A stretch of 64,000 nt of DNA, taken from positions 3,286,001 through 3,350,000 of the forward strand of contig NZ_CP043839.1 of assembly GCF_032878955.1 (NCBI RefSeq), written 5' to 3'. The DNA is from Butyricimonas paravirosa. GTDB lineage: Bacteria; Bacteroidota; Bacteroidia; Bacteroidales; Marinifilaceae. The translations under genes and the position numbers were made by a program. The notes beneath the pieces are model-generated. The model did no database searches. It was not told the origin of the DNA and was given only the letters and a program-made list of their open reading frames with translations. Positions 28,869 to 38,137 of this stretch are shown here, piece after piece (within the stretch, counting starts at the first letter, position 1; each line of letters starts with the position of its first letter).

Positions 28869-29435
28869 ATGGATGCAGAAGAGGATTTGATTTTAGCTCG
28901 TATAAAAAAACGCGATAAAGAGGCGTTTCGATACCTCTATGAGTATTATTTTGCCAAAATGGTTCTATTTGCCGAGAGTTATTTATATGATGAAGAAGAG
29001 GCAAGGGATTTAGTGCAGGATCTATTTTTCCACTTATGGAATCATGCCGGGACATTACAAGTGGCAACCTCCGTGAAAGCTTATTTGTTCACTTCGGTAC
29101 GAAATCGTTGTTTGAATGCGATTCGGGATCGGAAGATCAGGGATGAGCATAATAATAAATTGTTTGAGGCTCAGCTTTTCTCCGGAACAGAGGATATGGT
29201 TATTGATGAGGAAGTGCATCGACGCCTTCAAGAAGCATTGGACTCGCTACCTGATAAATGCCGGGAGATTATTTTGTTAAAAGTGGTGGAGGGAAAGAAA
29301 AATAAAGAGATTGCCGAACAATTAAATATCGCCGAGACAACGGTGAAAACTCAGGTTCAGCGAGCGTATCGCATGTTGCGTGAGAGGTTGGTTCCCATTT
29401 TCCTACTTATTGAATATTTACAACAGGGTTTCTAA
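28869..29435 (+). CDS. ECF sigma factor, locus 2, second of two
   Basis: 188 residues from the ATG at 28869 (a TTG four codons upstream is less likely). Region 2: DEEEARDLVQDLFFHLWNH; region 4: NKEIAEQLNIAETTVKTQVQRAYRMLRERL. Being directly upstream of fecR (83 bases), it is the natural partner of that anti-sigma factor. The C-terminal hydrophobic tail FLLIEYLQQGF is like that of the locus 1 and locus 4 factors. It differs clearly from its neighbour, so the pair is not a recent duplication. Confidence 0.88.
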   Translation: MDAEEDLILARIKKRDKEAFRYLYEYYFAKMVLFAESYLYDEEEARDLVQDLFFHLWNHAGTLQVATSVKAYLFTSVRNRCLNAIRDRKIRDEHNNKLFEAQLFSGTEDMVIDEEVHRRLQEALDSLPDKCREIILLKVVEGKKNKEIAEQLNIAETTVKTQVQRAYRMLRERLVPIFLLIEYLQQGF

Positions 29436-29464
29436 AGATTTTTAAAGAAAATCATATTTCTTGT

Positions 29465-29495
29465 ACTCCGTTTTTCAAATGGATGTGTCTTATAC
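29465..29495 (+). promoter_or_regulatory. Conserved pre-fecR motif, locus 2 (candidate ECF promoter)
   Basis: ACTCCGTTTTTC at 29465-29476 and TGTCTTATAC at 29486-29495, with 23 bases to the fecR ATG. Same layout as in front of the other three fecR genes. Confidence 0.5.
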
Positions 29496-29518
29496 ATGAA
29501 TGATTAATTGAAAGTATC

Positions 29519-30661
29519 ATGACAGATGAAAGAAGGCACATAAATTGGGATATGATCGTGAGGCATCTCATGGATGTTGCTACAGACGAAGAAAGGGAAG
29601 AGGTCGAGAGATGGCTGGCAGAAGATGAGGGTAACCGGGAATATTACCGTAAGGCAAAACGATATTTTGAGACCTATTACACGGGGGAAGAAACTCGTGT
29701 GGTGGATACCAGAGGGGCATGGGATGAATTTGTTGTTTATGCAGATAAATCCCGGAAAGCACATATCTGGAGAATGATTGTCAAATATGCGGCAATTCTG
29801 TTGTTGCCTCTATGCGTGGGACTTGGTTACTGGTTTCTGGGAAATGATACCCCCCAAACGACCTTCGTCTCGGGGGGCATATCCATTGAGCCGGGAACGA
29901 CAAAGGCCGTGTTGGTCTTTAATTCCGGTCAACAAGTAAGATTAACGGATTCTATTGCCTTTGAACAAGCGATAGAAAAATTTAAACCTAGTGGTCAGGT
30001 TGAACAAGCGATAGAATATAACAAAATTATCGTACCTAGAGGTGGTGAGTATAATTTGGTTTTGGCGGATGGTACGAGTGTGATGATAAACTCCGATTCA
30101 AAATTAAGTGTTCCGGATCGTTTCGAGGGGAAAGAACGACGTGTCCGTTTGGAAGGAGAGGCATTGTTTCACGTGGCTCAAGATGTGGAACATCCTTTTA
30201 TTGTTGAAACGGATGGCGGTGATGTTACGGTTTTGGGAACCGTATTTAATGTAAATGCTTATTCGGGTGAAGATTATGTACAAACCACCTTGGTTGAAGG
30301 GAGGGTCGCTTTTCAGGGAAAAGGGATGACTGATGCCAGGACAATAGCTCCTGGCGAACAGATTACCTATGATGTCCAGACAAATAGCGTGAACGTGGAA
30401 AAAGTGGATACTAGGGTATACACGGCGTGGACCGAAGGAAAGTGGATAATAGAGGGTGAGTGTTTGGAGGAAATCATGAAACAGTTGGCTCGATGGTATG
30501 ATGTTACTGTATTTTATCAAAATGCGGAGGCTAAAGATCTTGTGTTCACCGGGGATTTGGAGAAGTATAGTAATTGTAATGTTATTCTGGATATTATATC
30601 TATGACTACGAATGTTGAATTTGAATTAAAGGATAGAGTGATTATTGTGAAAATGAAATAA
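29519..30661 (+). CDS. FecR family anti-sigma factor, locus 2
   Basis: 380 residues. The N-terminal part contains ATDEEREEVERWLAEDEGN, the helix pair that contacts ECF sigma factors in this family. One membrane segment lies at about 86-107 (KYAAILLLPLCVGLGYWFLG). The periplasmic FecR domain has GGEYNLVLADGTSVMINS and GKERRVRLEGEALFHV, followed by the DUF4974-type C-terminus (GECLEEIMKQLARWYDV). It sits between the sigma gene and susC, as expected for transmembrane signalling from the STN domain of SusC. Confidence 0.9.
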   Translation: MTDERRHINWDMIVRHLMDVATDEEREEVERWLAEDEGNREYYRKAKRYFETYYTGEETRVVDTRGAWDEFVVYADKSRKAHIWRMIVKYAAILLLPLCVGLGYWFLGNDTPQTTFVSGGISIEPGTTKAVLVFNSGQQVRLTDSIAFEQAIEKFKPSGQVEQAIEYNKIIVPRGGEYNLVLADGTSVMINSDSKLSVPDRFEGKERRVRLEGEALFHVAQDVEHPFIVETDGGDVTVLGTVFNVNAYSGEDYVQTTLVEGRVAFQGKGMTDARTIAPGEQITYDVQTNSVNVEKVDTRVYTAWTEGKWIIEGECLEEIMKQLARWYDVTVFYQNAEAKDLVFTGDLEKYSNCNVILDIISMTTNVEFELKDRVIIVKMK

Positions 30662-30665
30662 GAAA

Positions 30666-30697
30666 AACCGGTAGGTGTTGGTACCACCTATCCGGTT
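30666..30697 (+). promoter_or_regulatory. Hairpin between fecR and susC, locus 2
   Basis: AACCGG-TAGGTG / CACCTA-T-CCGGTT, a 12-base-pair stem with one bulged base, 4 bases after the fecR stop. No T-run follows. Equivalent in position to the structures at 16237, 41820 and 53296. Confidence 0.5.
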
Positions 30698-30744
30698 GCT
30701 GTGTCAATTAAATTTAGTAATCTTTACATTAACAAGACAAATGT

Positions 30745-33700
30745 ATGAAAAAAAAACGAGATGATGGCATCCCTGTTAGGGAGGCGTGTGTAAAAAAATG
30801 GTTTCTGGTTATGAGATTAATATGTGTTTTTACGCTGTTTCTATTGCTGAAGGTTTCCGGGAATGGGTTCTCCCAAAAGAAGATAAACTTGGATCTTGAG
30901 CGGGTGAGCATGTTGGAGATTATTCAAGAATTGAGACAACAAACGGGTTACAAGTTTTTTTTCAATCACAATGAATTGAAAAAAGTGAAAGACGTGTCTG
31001 CGAAATTTGTTGATGAAGATTTGGAACGGGTGTTGGATGCGGTTTTGGGCAAGGTGAATTTATCTTACCGGATAGAACAAGGAGTTATTATTATTGTTCC
31101 GGGAGAGGTGAAAGAGGGGGAAAAAGAGGTTCGCATTGTTGGGAGCGTGACGGATGAGAAGAAACATCCTCTGCCCGGGGTAACGGTTATCGTGAAAGGC
31201 TTAACCTTGGGTACGTCAACAGATGTAAAGGGAAGGTTTTCGTTGACACTGCCTAAGATGCAGAATGTGTCGTTACTTTTCTCATTTATAGGAATGGAAA
31301 CGCAAGAGGTGCGGTACACCGGGCAGGATTCGATTCACGTGGTTCTGAAAGAGTCTGCAGAACAATTGGAAGAAGTGATCGTGAGAACCGGATATCAAAA
31401 TATTGATAAGCGGAAATTGACAAGTGCCGTGCAAACGATTAGAATGGATGATATAAAGGTGTCGGGAGTAAACACGATTGACCAGATGTTGGAAGGACGT
31501 ATACCCGGTATGATTTTTATGCAGAACTCCGGACAGGTTGGTGCCGCTCCGAAATTAAGAATACGAGGAACTTCAACCGTTTTGGGTAATCGTGAACCGC
31601 TATGGGTGTTAGATGGGGTGGTTTTGACCGATCCGGTGAATGTTGACCCTGCCCAGATTAACGATTTAGACTTCGTGAACTTGCTGGGTAATGCGATTTC
31701 GGGTTTGAATCCGGATGACATCGAACAGATTGACGTGTTGAAAGATGCTTCTGCAACAGCTCTTTATGGGGCAAAAGCGGGTAATGGAGTTATCGTGATC
31801 ACGACGAAAAAAGGGAAGGCCGGTCCGCCTAGTGTCACTTATTCTGGGACAGCTTCCTACACGAGAAGGCCTCGTTACAGCGATCGAGCCATTTACTTGA
31901 TGAATTCGAAAGAGCGGGTGGATGTTTCCCGGGAGTTAGTAGAACGGGGAGTTTATTACAATAATGTTGATAGTTGGACCGGATACGAGGCAGCAATACA
32001 GGATTATTACAATGGGGCTATCGACTATAAAGAGTTCAATCGTTTGGTCGGATATTACGAAACATTGAACACGGACTGGTTTGATATTGTTTGTCAGGAT
32101 GTGTTTTCACATAATCATACGTTGAGCTTGTCTGGAGGTTCTGCCAATATCCGCTATTATGCCTCTCTCGGAATGAGTGATGAGAAAGGTGCGATAAAAG
32201 GTGAGAGCAACAGGCGATATTCGACAACTTTGAATTTATCAGCGAATTATGAACGTTTTGCTGCACGTTTCCAGCTTCAGGGGAATGTATCGAATCGCGA
32301 TTACAATCCCTCGGAATTAGGCGTGTTGGATTATGCCTATAATATGAACCGTGCCATTCCGGCTTTTAATCCTGATGGATCTCGTTACCTCTATCAACGG
32401 GCGTCAAGTGGTTCGATGCCGATGTATGCTTTTAACGTGTTGAACGAAATGGATAATTCCGGGGATGAAACCAACGGAAGCGCAATTAATATGCAGGCGC
32501 ATGTTAGTTACAATGTCATAGATGATTTGAAATTGGAAGGGACGTTATCTTATGCGGTGAGCAACACGAATCAAGAGATTTATTTTACGGAAGATACCTA
32601 TTACGTACATCAGTTGCGTGCTGATCAATCGGAGCGTAATGACTTGTGTCCTATCGGGGGAGAATTACGGGAGAGTAATGTGCGCAATACCAATTGGATG
32701 GCACGTGTGCAAGCAAATTATATGAAGAGTTTGGGAAGCGAGGGAAAGCACAATGTGAATGGTTCGGCGGGGTTGGAATTGAATTCTCAAAAATACGATG
32801 GTTTTAGTATTACGCGTCGGGGGTATTATCGGGATCGAGGTAAATTGTTTACTTCTATTCCACAAAAATATACGGGATATTATGATCGGTTTATGGCAAC
32901 GGCAAATGCGTTGGGGACTATAACGGAAAATTTGACTAATTCAGTGGCATGGTATGCGATGGCCGGGTACGATTATGACAATCGCTATATGTTGAATCTG
33001 CATATTCGAGGGGAGGCTTCCAACTTGTTCGGATCACGGGCGAATGATCGAATGATGCCGATTTGGGCTTTGTCCGGTCGTTGGAATGTAAAGCGGGATA
33101 TTTTGGAATCTGTTGATTGGGTGGATGATTTGGCATTAAGGGGATCTTTTGGTTATCAGGGGAATATGCTGAGCAACCAGACTCCTAATATGATTATCAC
33201 GCAAGGGGTTGATTACACCGGGAAATATGGTGAATTTAATTCGAAAGTTGCTCATTACCCGAATCCTGACTTAAGGTGGGAAAAGACGGCATCCACGAAT
33301 GTGACCTTGGATTTCTCGTTTTTAAAGAATAAAATTAACGGCTCGTTTTCTTGGTATTATAAAAAGACTCGGGATGCATTTCTGACAAAGACTATTTCCG
33401 AGATTAACGGGATCAAGCAATATGTTGTTAATAGCGGGACACTTGTAAACAAGGGAATCGAGGTGAGTTTAAATTTCACACCGATCAATCGTGTCGGTCT
33501 TGATGGCGGGAAGAGAGGATTTGTTTGGCGGATTGACCCCCAATTGGGACAAGTGTTGAACGAGTTGGTGAACAGTGCGATAAATAACCGGAATAATGTT
33601 CTGCGGGATGAGATCGAATATGACGATATGTTGACCGGGGACGTGGAGATTGCCGGAGAACCTTTGAATACGTTTTATTCATACCGCTTTAAAGGATTGA

Positions 33701-34392
33701 GTCCTGTGGACGGTTCTCCCATTTTTTACGGGGCAGAGGATGAATTGCAAGAGGAGCTGGCCGAAAAATACAACGGAATGGAACGCGAAGATGTCTTTTT
33801 GGAAATAATGGAAAGATCGGGACGACGTGAACCTTATCTTCAAGGAGGAATTTCGAACTATTTAGGGTATCGTAATTTTAGTTTATCGTTTAATTTGACT
33901 TATAGCTTGGGTAATAAAATCCGGTTACTGAAATTGTGTACTGAATACGGAACAACCAATCCTAACCCGCATAGTAACTTGCGACGGGAATTTGTGAATC
34001 GTTGGAGAAAACCGGGTGATGAGGAACATACCAATATTCCCGGGTTGAATACCGTTGCAGGAACTCACTCCAACCCGTGGTGGACTAGTGGTACGAATGT
34101 GACACATCGAATTGCAAACAATATTTATGAGATGTATGACAATTCGGATATCCGGGTGGTGAGTGGAAATTACCTGCGGTTGTCTTCTCTCTCCTTCCGC
34201 TACAATGTTGATGAACGATTTTGTAAGAAGTTAGGTCTTAAGTCGGCTTATATCAACCTGACCGGAACGAACCTGTTTACCATTGCCCATAAGAAGTTAC
34301 GGGGACAAGATCCTACTCAGTCAGGTTCGTCACCGAATGTCAATCTTTCGGTACGTCCTACTTACTCATGTAATCTTAGTATCACTTTCTAA
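30745..34392 (+). CDS. SusC/RagA family TonB-dependent receptor with STN domain, locus 2
   Basis: 1,215 residues, the longest SusC here. Basic N-terminus and signal peptide (ending GNGFSQ), STN domain (about 47-117, RVSMLEIIQELRQQTGYKF), regulatory-like beta domain (about 130-200, LPGVTVIVKGLTLGTSTD), plug with NTIDQMLEGRIPGM and KLRIRGTSTVLG, then ALYGAKAGNGVIVITTKKG and the barrel ending in LSITF. Plug sequence groups it with locus 3, not with loci 1 and 4. The partner SusD begins 10 bases downstream. Confidence 0.93.
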   Translation: MKKKRDDGIPVREACVKKWFLVMRLICVFTLFLLLKVSGNGFSQKKINLDLERVSMLEIIQELRQQTGYKFFFNHNELKKVKDVSAKFVDEDLERVLDAVLGKVNLSYRIEQGVIIIVPGEVKEGEKEVRIVGSVTDEKKHPLPGVTVIVKGLTLGTSTDVKGRFSLTLPKMQNVSLLFSFIGMETQEVRYTGQDSIHVVLKESAEQLEEVIVRTGYQNIDKRKLTSAVQTIRMDDIKVSGVNTIDQMLEGRIPGMIFMQNSGQVGAAPKLRIRGTSTVLGNREPLWVLDGVVLTDPVNVDPAQINDLDFVNLLGNAISGLNPDDIEQIDVLKDASATALYGAKAGNGVIVITTKKGKAGPPSVTYSGTASYTRRPRYSDRAIYLMNSKERVDVSRELVERGVYYNNVDSWTGYEAAIQDYYNGAIDYKEFNRLVGYYETLNTDWFDIVCQDVFSHNHTLSLSGGSANIRYYASLGMSDEKGAIKGESNRRYSTTLNLSANYERFAARFQLQGNVSNRDYNPSELGVLDYAYNMNRAIPAFNPDGSRYLYQRASSGSMPMYAFNVLNEMDNSGDETNGSAINMQAHVSYNVIDDLKLEGTLSYAVSNTNQEIYFTEDTYYVHQLRADQSERNDLCPIGGELRESNVRNTNWMARVQANYMKSLGSEGKHNVNGSAGLELNSQKYDGFSITRRGYYRDRGKLFTSIPQKYTGYYDRFMATANALGTITENLTNSVAWYAMAGYDYDNRYMLNLHIRGEASNLFGSRANDRMMPIWALSGRWNVKRDILESVDWVDDLALRGSFGYQGNMLSNQTPNMIITQGVDYTGKYGEFNSKVAHYPNPDLRWEKTASTNVTLDFSFLKNKINGSFSWYYKKTRDAFLTKTISEINGIKQYVVNSGTLVNKGIEVSLNFTPINRVGLDGGKRGFVWRIDPQLGQVLNELVNSAINNRNNVLRDEIEYDDMLTGDVEIAGEPLNTFYSYRFKGLSPVDGSPIFYGAEDELQEELAEKYNGMEREDVFLEIMERSGRREPYLQGGISNYLGYRNFSLSFNLTYSLGNKIRLLKLCTEYGTTNPNPHSNLRREFVNRWRKPGDEEHTNIPGLNTVAGTHSNPWWTSGTNVTHRIANNIYEMYDNSDIRVVSGNYLRLSSLSFRYNVDERFCKKLGLKSAYINLTGTNLFTIAHKKLRGQDPTQSGSSPNVNLSVRPTYSCNLSITF

Positions 34393-34402
34393 AATTTGAG
34401 CG

Positions 34403-35986
34403 ATGAAAAAAAGAGTTTTAATCTATATTTTAAGTGTATTCTCCCTTGGTTGCGTTTCTTGCGGTGATTTTTTGGATGAGTATTCGCAGAATCAACGTTA
34501 CGCCGAGACTGCACAGGATTTGGACGAGTTACTTAGAGGGGAGTGTTTTATGGCATTTCAGAGTAGTTACTCTTCAAATACCCAGGAGACGATGAGTTAC
34601 AGTAGCGGGCTTACGATGAATTATCCCTGGCTGCATGTTATGGATGATGATGCAGAAGAATTTGTATCTGGAGGATTAACGTACACGGCCAATTACCCGC
34701 GTAACGTGCTTGGTGCTTTTTATCATTGGGGGGCCGATCCGTTTTTAACGTTGGAGAATGCTCAGTACAAGGATAATGATTGGGAAAAGTTTTATAAGCA
34801 TATAGGAGTACTAAACTCAATCATTTATATGGCGGATGATTTCCGTTCGAAAGAGGAGGATATTGAGTTATTGAACAGGGTGGAAGGAGAAGCACGTTTT
34901 CTCCGGGCAGGTTACTACTTTTTATTGGTGAATATTTATGGTATGCCTTATTGCAAGACTACTGCATCAAAAGATGCCGGAGTCCCTTTGAAAGTTACAG
35001 AGCATATAGAAGATAAATATTTTAACCGTAGCTCGGTAGAGGCGGTATATTTGCAAATTGTCGCAGACCTTCAAAGAGCTGCCGTTTGTTTGAAAGGGAT
35101 CACCCCTTCTTCAACATTACGGGTAGGAGCAACTGCCGCTAATGCGTTGCTGTCTAGAGTGTATTTGTATATGGAAAACTATGAGGCTTGTATTGCGGCA
35201 GCCAATGAAGCCATGGCTGGGACTTACTCGGTGATGGATTTAAATAATTGGACAAGCGGGCAAAATGTGGTCTCTTGGACATCGCCCGAAACAATTTTTA
35301 CTCAAGGGGGAAATTCTGTTATTTTGACATTCTTGAGTTATTCATCTGGTTGGAGTGGTTCTACTCCGATATCTCAAGCGCTTTCGTTTCAAGCGTCAGA
35401 GGATTTACTGCAATGTTATGCAGCAGGAGATTTGCGTAGAACGGCATTCTTTAAGAGTTCTTTACATGCGGCGATACCCGATAAATATAAGACTTGGGTA
35501 GACTACAATGATACGGATGAGGTTGGTATGGATTTTCTGATTCGTTTGCCTGAGGTGATTTTAAATAAGGCGGAGGCGTTGGCGATGTTAAATCGGGATG
35601 GGGAAGCGAAAACCGAGTTGGAAAAACTTCTTTCTAAACGATTTGCTGTTGCACCGTCGGTGACAGAAACGGGGGAGGCATTGATTGATTTTATTCGTGA
35701 TGAACGCCGTAGAGAATTGTGTTTCGAGGGGCATCGCTGGTTTGACCTGCGCCGTTATGCTGTAAATAGTATTCGTCCTCTTCCGGAGAATTTCCGTATT
35801 CGTCACCAGAATAATGATTACGAGGCGAATTCAATGACTTGGTATGAAAACGGTTACTATGAATTAAATGCTTACACCCAGGATCATGCCGCTTGGATAG
35901 TGCCAATTCCAAATTATGCAATTGAATTTAATAGGGGAGAACTTCAGAATGAGATTCGTCCGAATAGAGAACTTATAAGAAATTGA
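34403..35986 (+). CDS. SusD/RagB family lipoprotein, locus 2
   Basis: 527 residues with lipobox VSC at Cys20 and CGDFLDEYSQNQ, the usual SusD start. Helical repeats include VEGEARFLRAGYYFLLVNIYGMPY; near the C-terminus FIRDERRRELCFEGHRWFDLRRY, the classic SusD signature. Its stop overlaps the region just before the ATG of the next gene (2-base gap), suggesting translational coupling with the metallohydrolase-like lipoprotein. Confidence 0.93.
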   Translation: MKKRVLIYILSVFSLGCVSCGDFLDEYSQNQRYAETAQDLDELLRGECFMAFQSSYSSNTQETMSYSSGLTMNYPWLHVMDDDAEEFVSGGLTYTANYPRNVLGAFYHWGADPFLTLENAQYKDNDWEKFYKHIGVLNSIIYMADDFRSKEEDIELLNRVEGEARFLRAGYYFLLVNIYGMPYCKTTASKDAGVPLKVTEHIEDKYFNRSSVEAVYLQIVADLQRAAVCLKGITPSSTLRVGATAANALLSRVYLYMENYEACIAAANEAMAGTYSVMDLNNWTSGQNVVSWTSPETIFTQGGNSVILTFLSYSSGWSGSTPISQALSFQASEDLLQCYAAGDLRRTAFFKSSLHAAIPDKYKTWVDYNDTDEVGMDFLIRLPEVILNKAEALAMLNRDGEAKTELEKLLSKRFAVAPSVTETGEALIDFIRDERRRELCFEGHRWFDLRRYAVNSIRPLPENFRIRHQNNDYEANSMTWYENGYYELNAYTQDHAAWIVPIPNYAIEFNRGELQNEIRPNRELIRN

Positions 35987-35988
35987 GT

Positions 35989-36885
35989 ATGAAAAAGAAT
36001 AATTTCCTTTATATATTATTTTTGTCCTTCTTGTTCACGGCTTGTGATAAGGAAGATCATTTGACACCGTCAAATGTTGGTCGAGATTGGTTCACGATAG
36101 AGGATTCAAATGATCCGGTAGATCATGCGATTTATCAATTTTACACGGAGACAGGTATTCCTGTGTTTTATAACGATACGATTGGAGAAGAAACCCGTGT
36201 TGACAATTGGGGGAATTCTTATACACATTATGAAATCCTGCAATTTGGAAGTTCTTCTCTCGGGGGAACAGAAACACCAAATCCTTTCAGTTCTTATGAG
36301 TTGTGTCCGAAAGAAGACGTTGTCGATGGGCTAGAATTTTTACGTGAGGAGATCGTACCTGTTTTACCTGAGAGTATCAAGATTACTAGTTTCCTGTTGC
36401 TGAAATCTTTGACTCCTTATAATTCGGCAGTGGTGAGTAATGAAGCTTTTAAAGGGTTGAACACGGTACTTATTTCCCGTGTTTCCGAGTTAAAGAATAT
36501 GAGTGATGCGGAACGCCTGAATATGAAGGGTACTGTTCTTAATGCCGTTCTTGCCACGCCTGTTTCCGGTTACACGGAAGAATTAACTGCGTTTTATCAG
36601 ATGACCCGCAGTTGTTATACGGAGAATTTATACGGTTGTGCCGGTTGGTATTTTTACAATAGGTATGGATTCTCTGACCCGAGAGCCGTTGGCTTCTTGA
36701 AGGATCCGAATCCTTATGATTATGGTAATATGCCCACGGAAATTCAAGATGTGGGTATGTATATCAAGGCGATGTTTACTCACACGCCGGAAGAATTTGA
36801 AGCGTTGTACGGGACGTTTAGTGTCGTGATGACGAAATATGAAATTATGAAAACGGTATTGCGGGATATCGGGGTTTCTATATAG
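35989..36885 (+). CDS. Metallohydrolase-like lipoprotein lacking HExxH, locus 2
   Basis: 298 residues; lipobox TAC at Cys19. Length, gene position right after susD and the C-terminal segment (MYIKAMFTHTPEEFEALYG...VMTKYEIMKTVLRD) resemble the substrate-import-associated zinc metallohydrolase lipoproteins of Bacteroidota. The place where that family carries HExxH, after the strand NTVLISRVSEL, reads GTVLNAVLATPV, with no His and no metal-binding motif anywhere in the protein. It is therefore probably a binding protein derived from that family. The assignment rests on pattern and context, not on a search. ATG at 35989 chosen; a TTG lies upstream. Confidence 0.65.
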   Translation: MKKNNFLYILFLSFLFTACDKEDHLTPSNVGRDWFTIEDSNDPVDHAIYQFYTETGIPVFYNDTIGEETRVDNWGNSYTHYEILQFGSSSLGGTETPNPFSSYELCPKEDVVDGLEFLREEIVPVLPESIKITSFLLLKSLTPYNSAVVSNEAFKGLNTVLISRVSELKNMSDAERLNMKGTVLNAVLATPVSGYTEELTAFYQMTRSCYTENLYGCAGWYFYNRYGFSDPRAVGFLKDPNPYDYGNMPTEIQDVGMYIKAMFTHTPEEFEALYGTFSVVMTKYEIMKTVLRDIGVSI

Positions 36886-36916
36886 GCTATTAATTTATTT
36901 ATAGAATATTACTACC

Positions 36917-36947
36917 CTATGGAAGAGTGTAAAACTCTCTTCCATAG
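36917..36947 (+). terminator. Hairpin between uptake genes and thioredoxin genes, locus 2
   Basis: Perfect 11-base stem CTATGGAAGAG / CTCTTCCATAG, loop of 9 bases, no T-run after it. Lies in the 127-base gap before the thioredoxin genes; probably a partial terminator or RNA processing site. Confidence 0.5.
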
Positions 36948-37012
36948 AGGGACGTATCGCCTTATTGGCAGGAAATGGATGTTTTGTATTGTATAATTTA
37001 GAATGAACTGAA

Positions 37013-38113
37013 ATGAAAAAATTGTTATTGATTTATGTCGGGATTTTTTGCTCTGTACTGGTTTTCGGACAGACAAATTTCCAGAAATTGACATTAGATG
37101 AGGCTTGTACGAAGGCAAAAGCGGAGAAAAAGCTGGTTTTCGTGGATCTTTACACCTCTTGGTGTGCCCCGTGTAAGATGATGGCAGACAAGGTGTTCCC
37201 GGATGTAAAACTAGGAGCGTTCATGAACGAACGTTTCGTGTGTGTGAAATATGACACGGGGGCCGATAAGGATGGTTCGGAATTGGCAAAGATGTTTAAT
37301 GTTCAGGCCTATCCCACGTTTTTGATCTTGAACGTGGATAAGGGATTGGAAAACCAAATTGTTGGGGCAACCCTTGAACCGTTGGATTTCATGAACCAAG
37401 TCGAGGCGGCGCTGAAAGCTTCGCTTGCCAGTTTGGGACAGCAATACGCGAACGGGAATAGAGACGTCTCGTTCCTTACCGATTATTTGAAAGCGTTGTT
37501 AACGGCCTCCATGAACGAGAAAGCTCAAGAGGTGTGTGTGGCATTATTCAAGGTATTGCCTGATACAGAAAAATCGAATCGGGAGTATTGGTTTATTTTT
37601 AAAGATCAGGCTTTATCTCCGGTGGGTTCTCCGTTCATGGATTTCCTATTTTCCCATTTTGAGCAATTTACCCGGAGCATGGGAGAAGAAAAAGTGTTGA
37701 ACCGGATCGCTGAAGCTTTTGAGATTAAATTACGTGATATTATTCGTGGACGTGAACCTATGGATGATCTGGATAAGGTAGCCAAACAGATGGCCCCGCA
37801 TCATTTTAATTCACGGGAGCGAATGGATACGTATGTCGCTTTGGGGAAAGCTTTGCGTGAGGCCAGAAAGGATAATAGCGAAAAAGGGGTGGAGAAATTA
37901 CTGGAATTATGCGAGAATGAATTTCCCAAGATTGATGGGGAACATCTGGTGTATTTTTATTTTCCCGTGACAATTTACATTGCCAATGTTGGGACGGAGG
38001 CGCAGTATAAACGGGTATGTAAACTTCACGAGTACGTGTATGAACATACCGAGCATAATCCTTTGAGGATAGGCTTGGGAAATATGCTTTCTGGGACGAA
38101 GAAAAACAAATAA
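37013..38113 (+). CDS. Exported thioredoxin-fold protein, locus 2, copy A
   Basis: 366 residues; signal peptide ends LVFGQ. Thioredoxin domain at about 22-135 with Cys51-Ala-Pro-Cys54 in SWCAPCKMM and cis-Pro in AYPTFLIL; helical C-terminal part of about 230 residues. It aligns along its length with the thioredoxin protein of locus 1 (shared features TNF-LTL--A--KAKAE and VGSP). The next gene, 24 bases on, begins with almost the same 45 residues, so the pair arose by duplication. Likely a periplasmic disulfide reductase or chaperone. Confidence 0.85.
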   Translation: MKKLLLIYVGIFCSVLVFGQTNFQKLTLDEACTKAKAEKKLVFVDLYTSWCAPCKMMADKVFPDVKLGAFMNERFVCVKYDTGADKDGSELAKMFNVQAYPTFLILNVDKGLENQIVGATLEPLDFMNQVEAALKASLASLGQQYANGNRDVSFLTDYLKALLTASMNEKAQEVCVALFKVLPDTEKSNREYWFIFKDQALSPVGSPFMDFLFSHFEQFTRSMGEEKVLNRIAEAFEIKLRDIIRGREPMDDLDKVAKQMAPHHFNSRERMDTYVALGKALREARKDNSEKGVEKLLELCENEFPKIDGEHLVYFYFPVTIYIANVGTEAQYKRVCKLHEYVYEHTEHNPLRIGLGNMLSGTKKNK

Positions 38114-38137
38114 GATTAATTTTATAGAAAGAAGGAA